Source of the DNA: an uncultured Clostridia bacterium | GTDB taxonomy: Bacteria > Bacillota > Clostridia > Christensenellales > Borkfalkiaceae | Length of the DNA: 5,846 nt | Reading direction: 5' to 3' | Assembly: GCA_937888935.1 (NCBI GenBank) | Contig: CALARO010000328.1 | Location: 1 to 5,846, forward strand | In this document: in pieces, positions 1 through 4,746 of the stretch | Layout: each line of letters begins with the position of its first letter | How positions within the stretch are numbered: position 1 is the stretch's first letter | Program-made: the position numbers and the translations under genes | Notes under the pieces: generated by a model | Seen by the model: only the letters and a program-made list of their open reading frames with translations | Told to the model about the DNA's origin: nothing | The model's database searches: none

Positions 1-1160
1 AGCGACGCGCCCGATTTGAGCTTGCGCGCCGAGCCGAGATACCGCTTCATATAATGCACCGTTTTACTTTCGAGATCGCCGCTTAATACGCGCCCACCCG
101 TAGCTTCGTCCGTTTCGTTATATGCGCGGGCAAGCGCGTTGAGATCGTCGATAAGAAGCAGCGCGCTCTTGCCGTCGCACACGTATTCTTTCGCGCGTTT
201 CAGGGCTTTTTCCGCCTGATCGAGCTGCTCTTCGGGGTCGTCGTAATAGCCGGAAGCATAGATTTCCGCCGTTTGAAATTCGCGCTGCCATTCGTCGGTG
301 GTTTCGGGAGATTGCTCGCAAAGCGCGATGACGATTTTCAGATCGGCGTTGTTTCTCGCGGTTGCGCGCGCCACTTCGCGAAGAAGGGTGCTTTTTCCCG
401 ATTTCGGCGCACCCGAAATAATCACGCGCTGACCTTTCCCCACGGGGAAAAGCGAAACGAAATATTTGAGCAGCACGTTTTCGCCCGCTTCGAAAGGAAG
501 CAGTTTTTCGCAGGGATATTCCGCGGGCGCGCGATCGAAATTTTCAAGCAGCGTACCGGGCAGAATCGCGTTTACCGAAAGCACTTCCGCCACCATATAA
601 TACCCCGAATTGGTTTTTGCGTGGAAGGTGATTTTGTCGCCCGTGCGTGCGCCGGATTGTTCCACCACTTTTGTTGAAATCACTGCCTTTTCGCCGAGCA
701 GCTCGCGCGGCTCGGAAATTTTTACGCAGTACGAACCGGCGATCGTGATCAGTTCGCCGCCGAAAACCGCTCTGTCGTAATAAGAAATTTCCCGATTTTT
801 TGCATGCAGCACCATACCCGACTGCGAATCTTCTTCTCTAAGCGGCATACCGCTTTCGCCCGATTCGATACATTCCGCTTCGATCGACGCCTTTTTGAAA
901 TTCAACGTTTCAAGACTGGAAAGTATCGCGGGATCTACAAAATCTTCTTTTACGGGCGCGCCGCGGTTGCTCTTCGCCGCGGGTTTGATCTCGCCCGCAA
1001 GCAGCGCGAGAATACACGCCGAAAGATCGCCTTTCTTCTTTGTGGTGGCTTGCGGCACGCCTAAGTACCTTCCGAGCGAACGCAGCGAAACGATACCGAT
1101 TTTGCTTAAATAATCCTGCACCTCTTTCTTCCACTCTTGCAATGCTTCTGCTTTCGTCAC
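1..1160 (-). CDS. Divergent Rho-type transcription termination ATPase, C-terminus beyond the left edge
   Basis: The open frame runs 386 codons from a GTG at 1160 off the left edge. The start is fixed by AAGGAG at 1173-1168, 7 bases upstream. Canonical Rho is a hexameric RNA-dependent ATPase that ends transcription. Visible order: a Rho_N-like helical segment at residues 17-57 (LRSLGRYLGVPQ then KKGDL); a linker; an OB/cold-shock-like region at about 130-200 with ARTGDKITF, comparable to LRTGD in Rho; then the ATPase core. VGKGQR at 240-245 leads into the P-loop GAPKSGKST at 250-258. Walker B is LLLIDDLNALARAYN (D338), followed by the Q-loop-like GGRVLSGD and KRYLGSAR. Oddities: the E. coli Rho E211-R212 positions read Q283-S284, and the GFGFLR RNA-binding motif reads GSYCVK. 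The R-loop and arginine finger lie outside the window. It could be the organism's only Rho or a specialised paralogue. Rho family membership is fairly sure; full ATPase activity is not. Confidence 0.8.
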   Translation of the reverse strand, partial: MTKAEALQEWKKEVQDYLSKIGIVSLRSLGRYLGVPQATTKKKGDLSACILALLAGEIKPAAKSNRGAPVKEDFVDPAILSSLETLNFKKASIEAECIESGESGMPLREEDSQSGMVLHAKNREISYYDRAVFGGELITIAGSYCVKISEPRELLGEKAVISTKVVEQSGARTGDKITFHAKTNSGYYMVAEVLSVNAILPGTLLENFDRAPAEYPCEKLLPFEAGENVLLKYFVSLFPVGKGQRVIISGAPKSGKSTLLREVARATARNNADLKIVIALCEQSPETTDEWQREFQTAEIYASGYYDDPEEQLDQAEKALKRAKEYVCDGKSALLLIDDLNALARAYNETDEATGGRVLSGDLESKTVHYMKRYLGSARKLKSGAS

Positions 1161-1167
1161 GTTTTTT

Positions 1168-1173
1168 CTCCTT
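1168..1173 (-). promoter_or_regulatory. Ribosome binding site of the Rho-like gene
   Basis: AAGGAG lies 7 bases before the GTG at 1160 in a purine-rich leader. It decides the non-ATG start. The only nearby upstream ATG (1194) runs into a stop after six codons. Confidence 0.8.
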
Positions 1174-1199
1174 TTACCGTGTATTTCCGAACATTTCTT

Positions 1200-1631
1200 T
1201 CAACTTGCATACACCGCCGTTTCTTCAAGCAGCCGGGCGCGGATTTTTACTTTCGTTTTCTGCGACCCGTAGTCGAATTTCAGCGTGTATGCGATTTCCG
1301 CCGAAACGACGTCTTTTTTGATTTTTAATTCGATTTTGTGGGTTTCGATCTGCGCCGCGCCGCTAAAACCGTCGCTGCCGAACGTGCCTTGCGTGATTGC
1401 GCCCGTTTCAAAAACGAGTTCGGCGTTCATTTCGCCGCCGCGCCGCCACGTGGCGCGCGTTTTTTCCACCGTAAGCGCGCCCGAGCCGCTCTCGCTTTCG
1501 TAAAAAAGCGTTACCCCGCCGTCTTCTTCCACCCGCATTTCGCCGAGCCGAACAAGCACCGTTTTCGCGCCGTCCGCTTCGGTGAGAAGCGCGATCGAGC
1601 AGCGCGCGCCCTTTGCTTCCGACGCGCTCAA
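1200..1631 (-). CDS. DUF1934 (YwiB-like) beta-barrel protein
   Basis: This is a soluble protein of 143 residues, the usual size for DUF1934, a calycin/lipocalin-like barrel family with no established biochemical role. Family traits are alternating beta strands, YESES at 44-48, the WRRGGEMN stretch from 62 leading into ELVFETG, then a glycine-rich turn (GTFGSDG) and an AYTLKFD strand near the end. There is no signal peptide or membrane segment. The start is inferred to be TTG at 1631, because GAGGTGAT at 1645-1638 sits at ideal spacing and the length then fits the family. The frame stays open upstream to 1763, but that part is a shadow of thiI. TTG overlaps the thiI TGA as TTGA, so translational coupling to thiI is likely. 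In Bacillus the homologue ywiB lies next to argS; here the neighbours are thiI and a Rho-like gene. Family assignment is good; function is unknown. Confidence 0.75.
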   Translation of the reverse strand: MSASEAKGARCSIALLTEADGAKTVLVRLGEMRVEEDGGVTLFYESESGSGALTVEKTRATWRRGGEMNAELVFETGAITQGTFGSDGFSGAAQIETHKIELKIKKDVVSAEIAYTLKFDYGSQKTKVKIRARLLEETAVYAS

Positions 1632-2773
1632 AGCGAAATCACCTCGAGCGTGGACAAAGCTTCTTCGATCAACTCTTCCACGTTTAATTTTTCTTCTTCC
1701 TTTTCGATGGCGGAAAGTTTGGGACGAATGGCGGGGAAATCGGGAAGAAACACCGTGCAGCAATCTTCAAACGGCAAAATCGAAGTTTCGTATGCGCCGA
1801 TTTTCACCGAACGCTCGATAATCTCGTTTTTATCGAAACCGACGAGCGGACGAAGCACGGGCAGATCTTTCACCACGGCGTTTGAAGAAGTCATGCCTTG
1901 ACTCGCCACCTGGCCGAGACTTTCGCCCGTGATCAGGCATTGCGCGCCGATTTTTTTCGCGTATCTTTCGGCGATGCGGTACATGAAGCGGCGCAGCAGC
2001 GTGATCATGAGTTCCGGCGCGCAATTTTCGTGAATTTTTTCCTGAATATGCGTTACGGAAACCACGTTCAGCTTTGTGCCGAGCGTGTACCCCGAAAGAA
2101 TTTTCGCAAGATCCACAACCTTTTCTTTCGCCTGTTCGTTTGTGTACGGATAGCTGTGAAAATGCAGGCAATCCACTTTCATGCCGCGCTTTGCCATCAT
2201 ATAGCCCGCCACGGGGGAATCTATGCCGCCCGAAATCAAAAGCAAACCTTTGCCGCCCGTGCCTACGGGCATGCCGCCCGCGCCGGCTTCTTCTTTTCCG
2301 CTGACGAGCGCAGCGCCGTTTTCCCGTATGTCCACGCGGATTACGTGCTGCGGCGAATGTACGTCTACCGTAAGACAGGGAAACGCTTCGAGAATTTTAC
2401 CGCCGATTTCGCGGGAAATTTCGATGGAATTGAGCGGGTATTTTTTATCGCCGCGATGCGATACCACTTTAAACGTGCCGCTTTCGGGCGCGAGCAGCTT
2501 CGCCGCTTCGAAAATATCTTCAAGATCGGACGACGTTTCGTAGCCTGCGGCGATCGTGTGCGCGCCGAACACTTTTTTGAGCGCGTTTAATATGCCTTCT
2601 TCTTCCGCTTCTTCGAAATCCGCCACGATATATCTGCCGCTCGGGCTGCGCAGCGTGTGCTTAAAGCCTTTGAGCGCGCGCTCGATATTCACGAAAAACG
2701 CCTGCTCGAAATAGCCTTTGTTTTTGCCTTTTAAAAATAATTCCGCGTATTTGATGATGATAACTTTCTGCAT
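1628..2773 (-). CDS. thiI: tRNA 4-thiouridine synthetase ThiI (no rhodanese domain)
   Basis: ThiI adenylates uridine 8 of tRNA and replaces its oxygen with sulfur supplied as a persulfide; some homologues also serve thiazole (thiamine) synthesis. The 381-residue protein starts MQKVIIIKYAELFLKGKN, the typical ThiI N-terminus. An N-terminal ferredoxin-like part is followed by a THUMP domain (about 58-165), then the PP-loop ATPase domain with SGGIDSP at 181-187. ITGESLGQVASQ at 281-292 and FEDCCTVFLP at 335-344 are family hallmarks, and the cysteine pair 338-339 covers the conserved catalytic cysteine. The C-terminal rhodanese domain of E. coli ThiI is absent, as in Bacillus-type ThiI that works with a dedicated desulfurase. 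That partner is encoded 31 bases upstream. The ATG at 2773 is chosen because it gives the family N-terminus; its ribosome site (GGGA, about 8 bases away) is weak. An in-frame TTG at 2824 lies inside the upstream gene and is unlikely. Confidence 0.95.
   Translation of the reverse strand: MQKVIIIKYAELFLKGKNKGYFEQAFFVNIERALKGFKHTLRSPSGRYIVADFEEAEEEGILNALKKVFGAHTIAAGYETSSDLEDIFEAAKLLAPESGTFKVVSHRGDKKYPLNSIEISREIGGKILEAFPCLTVDVHSPQHVIRVDIRENGAALVSGKEEAGAGGMPVGTGGKGLLLISGGIDSPVAGYMMAKRGMKVDCLHFHSYPYTNEQAKEKVVDLAKILSGYTLGTKLNVVSVTHIQEKIHENCAPELMITLLRRFMYRIAERYAKKIGAQCLITGESLGQVASQGMTSSNAVVKDLPVLRPLVGFDKNEIIERSVKIGAYETSILPFEDCCTVFLPDFPAIRPKLSAIEKEEEKLNVEELIEEALSTLEVISL
1638..1645 (-). promoter_or_regulatory. 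Strong ribosome binding site inside the end of thiI
   Basis: GAGGTGAT matches eight consecutive bases of the ideal Shine-Dalgarno AGGAGGTGAT. It lies inside the last thiI codons, with 9 bases between GAGG and the TTG at 1631. It sets the start of the DUF1934 gene and explains how a weak TTG start can be used. Confidence 0.75.
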
Positions 2774-2784
2774 AATGTAAATCC

Positions 2785-2814
2785 CGTTATTTCGTTTTAA
2801 AACGTTATTTCGTT
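2785..2814. repeat. 12-base direct repeat with 18-base period over the desulfurase stop codon
   Basis: CGTTATTTCGTT occurs perfectly at 2785-2796 and 2803-2814. On the gene strand each copy contains ACG AAA TAA, the last two codons and stop of the cysteine desulfurase. The 18-base period keeps frame, so reading past the stop would add five residues (RFKTK) and meet a second TAA. It looks like a partial tandem duplication of the gene's 3' end. Confidence 0.8.
2793..2804. other. Perfect 12-base palindrome between desulfurase and thiI
   Basis: CGTTTTAAAACG is self-complementary. It ends one base before the desulfurase stop codon and lies between the copies of the direct repeat. It has no loop, so it would be a poor RNA hairpin or terminator. 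A small DNA-binding site is possible, but chance or a by-product of the duplication is as likely. Confidence 0.35.
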
Positions 2815-3935
2815 CTTGAAGCAAGCTCGCGCGCGCAGGCGTTTAAAATTTTCGCCGCTTCTTCGATTTCTTCTTTTTTTGTGGTAGGCGAAAAGCTCAG
2901 GCGCAAAATACCGTCCGCCGTTTCTTTATCGTACCCGCACGCGAGCGCGACGTGCGAATATCTCGCTTTTTCGTTGGAAGAACACGCCGATCCCGTGCCG
3001 AGAACAAGTCCTTTATCGTCTGCCATGTGCAAAAGGATTTCGCCGCGAAGTCCGCGCGCGGATACCGTGAGAATATACGGCGTGCCGCTCTTTGGCGAAA
3101 TGCGTACGAAAATATCTTTATCGAGCGCGGAAAAAAGCGTTTCGCGGTACTCGTTCAGCCGCGCATAATCGGCTTCGAGCGAAGCGAATTTCTTTTCCGC
3201 CGCGTATTCGAGCGTTTTGATACCGAACACGTTTTCCGTGCCGCTGCGCCAACCGCTTTCCTGTCCGCCCCCGAAAAGATACGGGCGGATCGGCAAAGTT
3301 TTTTTGCGGATCAGCGCGCCCGTGCCTTTCAAACCGCCGATTTTATGCGCGCTGAGCGAATATAAATCGACTTCTTTGCAAAGGCGGAACGGAATTTTTC
3401 CGTATGCCTGCACGCCGTCGCTGTGAAATATCACGCGCGGATTTTTCGCTTTCACGCGCTTTGCGAGCGCGTTGATATCGTTGATCGCGCCCGTTTCGTT
3501 GTTGACGTGCATCACCGATACGAACGTTGTTTTTTCGTCTACGAGATCGAGCAGTTTTTCTATGTTCGCCCGCCCGTCTTTTTCAAGCGGCGCAAGGCGC
3601 GTTTCGGCGATTCCCCTGTTTTTCAGCTCGGAAAACGGCGATAAAACCGCCGCGTGTTCGCCCGCCGTGGCGATTGCGTTGCCCCGCCTTGCGTAGCCGA
3701 ACACCGCCGTATTATCCGCTTCCGTGCCGCAGGAGGTAAACGTTAAATCGTATGCTGCGGGATCGGCGATATGCGAAACGAGCTTTTCGCGGGCGGATTT
3801 CAGCTCGCGGGAAAGGGCAAACCCTTCTTTGTACATGCCCGAAGGATTGAAATATTTTTCTTTCAGATATACGATCGCCCGCTCTGCGCTCTCTTCGTCC
3901 GGCTTGGTTGTGGCGGCGTTGTCCAGATAAATCAT
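2805..3935 (-). CDS. Cysteine desulfurase, NifS/IscS class (class V aminotransferase)
   Basis: This PLP enzyme converts cysteine to alanine and keeps the sulfur as a cysteine persulfide for delivery to acceptors such as ThiI and Fe-S scaffolds. The 376-residue length is normal. It opens with MIYLDNAATT. Visible signatures are the PLP-stacking histidine in AGEH (H94), VNNETGA (N146), HSDGVQ (D173), the Schiff-base lysine in SAHK (K198), RSGTEN (230-235) and the persulfide cysteine in GTGSACSS (C318). All key residues are present, so it should be active. The start has AGGA 10 bases upstream, with a 46-base gap to the membrane protein gene. The place directly before a rhodanese-less thiI points to service in tRNA s4U8 formation, like the B. 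subtilis NifZ-ThiI pair. No scaffold gene (iscU/nifU) is in the window. I do not assign nifS, iscS or nifZ as symbol because the subtype cannot be fixed here. Confidence 0.95.
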   Translation of the reverse strand: MIYLDNAATTKPDEESAERAIVYLKEKYFNPSGMYKEGFALSRELKSAREKLVSHIADPAAYDLTFTSCGTEADNTAVFGYARRGNAIATAGEHAAVLSPFSELKNRGIAETRLAPLEKDGRANIEKLLDLVDEKTTFVSVMHVNNETGAINDINALAKRVKAKNPRVIFHSDGVQAYGKIPFRLCKEVDLYSLSAHKIGGLKGTGALIRKKTLPIRPYLFGGGQESGWRSGTENVFGIKTLEYAAEKKFASLEADYARLNEYRETLFSALDKDIFVRISPKSGTPYILTVSARGLRGEILLHMADDKGLVLGTGSACSSNEKARYSHVALACGYDKETADGILRLSFSPTTKKEEIEEAAKILNACARELASRTK

Positions 3936-3981
3936 ACTGCTTTTTTCCTGTGTTTTTTTAAATCGTTTTGTATTGGATCAA

Positions 3982-4623
3982 TCAACGCTGCGATTTTTTC
4001 TTTTCCTGCATTACGTAGTCGCTTTCGAGAATACCGCGCTTTACGAATTTCAAAATATTCACGAGCAGCTCTTCCCGACATTCGAGAATATACACGCGTT
4101 TGCCGATCGGCTCGCTCGTCTGGATATACAGGAAGAATTTGCCTTCCGCCGGCTCTGCGTTCGGCGTGCATACCACCTGCTTACACGTGGGATCGGCGCA
4201 GACGCGCGCAAACGACGGGCTATCCGCGTCGCCGAGTTTTAAAATGCTTTCCGACTGGATTCTGTACAGAAATTTTCTGCGGTTTACGTTGAATACTTTC
4301 GAAATGCGAAGCTCGCCCGAAACGAACGTATAATCGTAGCTTAAATTCGTTCTGCGCTTTAAAAGAAAGCAGGCGAGCCACGGTCCGCCGAAAAGCGTTG
4401 TGAGAAAAAGAAGCAGCACCAAAAGCGCCACCGCCGAGCCGCGGTCTTCCGCCGTCATTCCCCTGAACGAGAATAAAAACGTGATGAGATTGAAAAACAG
4501 AATTACCGCGAAAACAATCGCGAGTACGCCGAAAAATTTGGAAAAAATATTGATAATTCTGTACCTTTTTTCCGCTTTCTGCGCGTTTGTATTCACCGCG
4601 CTCTCTTCGTATAATACGTCCAT
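3982..4623 (-). CDS. Two-helix membrane protein resembling DUF6106
   Basis: The protein has 213 residues. A short polar N-terminus is followed by two hydrophobic helices (about 30-54 and 64-88), then a cytosolic-looking domain starting LSYDYTFVSGEL and RISKVFNVNRRK. That layout and the Y-x-Y-x-x-x-x-GEL-x-I-x-K motif resemble DUF6106 of Clostridia, whose function is unknown to me. The soluble part contains three evenly spaced cysteines (C142, C147, C152; C-x4-C-x4-C) and a basic end (EKKKSQR). Start choice: an ATG at 4629 would leave only one base after AAAGGA (4636-4631), whereas the ATG at 4623 gives a 7-base spacing and the family-like MDV start. The upstream gap is 57 bases and the downstream gap before the desulfurase is 46, so it probably shares their transcript. 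A link to sulfur transfer is only a guess from position. Membrane topology is fairly sure; family is moderate. Confidence 0.7.
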   Translation of the reverse strand: MDVLYEESAVNTNAQKAEKRYRIINIFSKFFGVLAIVFAVILFFNLITFLFSFRGMTAEDRGSAVALLVLLLFLTTLFGGPWLACFLLKRRTNLSYDYTFVSGELRISKVFNVNRRKFLYRIQSESILKLGDADSPSFARVCADPTCKQVVCTPNAEPAEGKFFLYIQTSEPIGKRVYILECREELLVNILKFVKRGILESDYVMQEKKKSQR

Positions 4624-4630
4624 TTTCATT

Positions 4631-4636
4631 TCCTTT
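4631..4636 (-). promoter_or_regulatory. Ribosome binding site of the DUF6106-like gene
   Basis: AAAGGA lies 7 bases before the ATG at 4623 but only 1 base before the alternative ATG at 4629, so it favours the shorter protein. Confidence 0.65.
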
Positions 4637-4637
4637 G

Positions 4638-4652
4638 CCCGTTTTTTACGGG
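4638..4652 (-). other. Small hairpin just before the DUF6106-like ribosome site
   Basis: On the transcribed strand CCCGT-AAAAA-ACGGG can form a 5-pair stem with a 5-base loop, ending two bases before AAAGGA. No U-run follows it, so it is not a rho-independent terminator for this operon. It could act as a spacer or mild translation control, or be incidental. Confidence 0.4.
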
Positions 4653-4656
4653 ACTT

Positions 4657-4746
4657 TGTTTGATTTTTTGCGTTTTTTGTTTATTTTGCGTTTTGCGCTT
4701 GTGTTGCGTTTTGCTCGCTCGTTGCGCCCTGCGCGTTCGTTGCGCC
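4657..4746 (-). repeat. Five degenerate 18-base tandem repeats across the stop codon of the ArgJ-like gene
   Basis: Units on the gene strand run 4746-4729, 4728-4711, 4710-4693, 4692-4675 and 4674-4657. The first two are GGCGCAACGAACGCGCAG and GGCGCAACGAGCGAGCAA; the later ones drift to A-rich versions beginning AACGCA. In frame they encode GATNAQ, GATSEQ, NATQAQ and NAK-stop. The fourth unit carries the TAA, and the fifth is untranslated (it would read NAKNQT). The repeat therefore continues past the coding end. Confidence 0.75.

Noticed and set aside
1174..1194. Six-codon mini-ORF (MFGNTR) before the Rho-like gene
   Set aside because: It has no ribosome site of its own, and its stop overlapping the next Shine-Dalgarno is within chance expectation. 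A leader peptide cannot be supported.
1632..1763. Upstream extension of the DUF1934 gene to 1763
   Set aside because: It would overlap thiI by over 130 bases and give a non-family basic N-terminus. The TTG at 1631 has a far better ribosome site and gives the family length.
1338..1901. Plus-strand open frame opposite DUF1934 and the thiI end
   Set aside because: It is antisense to two recognisable genes, its translation resembles no family, and there is no credible ribosome site.
1898..2590. Long plus-strand open frame opposite thiI (230 codons)
   Set aside because: It lies wholly antisense to a clear ThiI, has low-complexity Arg/Phe/Ala-rich translation without domains, and is a by-product of the GCG/TTC/GAA codon usage.
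2774..2824. Upstream TTG start for thiI at 2824
   Set aside because: It lies inside the desulfurase gene. The ATG at 2773 gives the standard ThiI N-terminus.
4638..4652. Hairpin CCCGT-ACGGG as a terminator after the ArgJ-like gene
   Set aside because: The stem has only 5 pairs and is followed by CAAAGGAA rather than a U-run on the transcribed strand.
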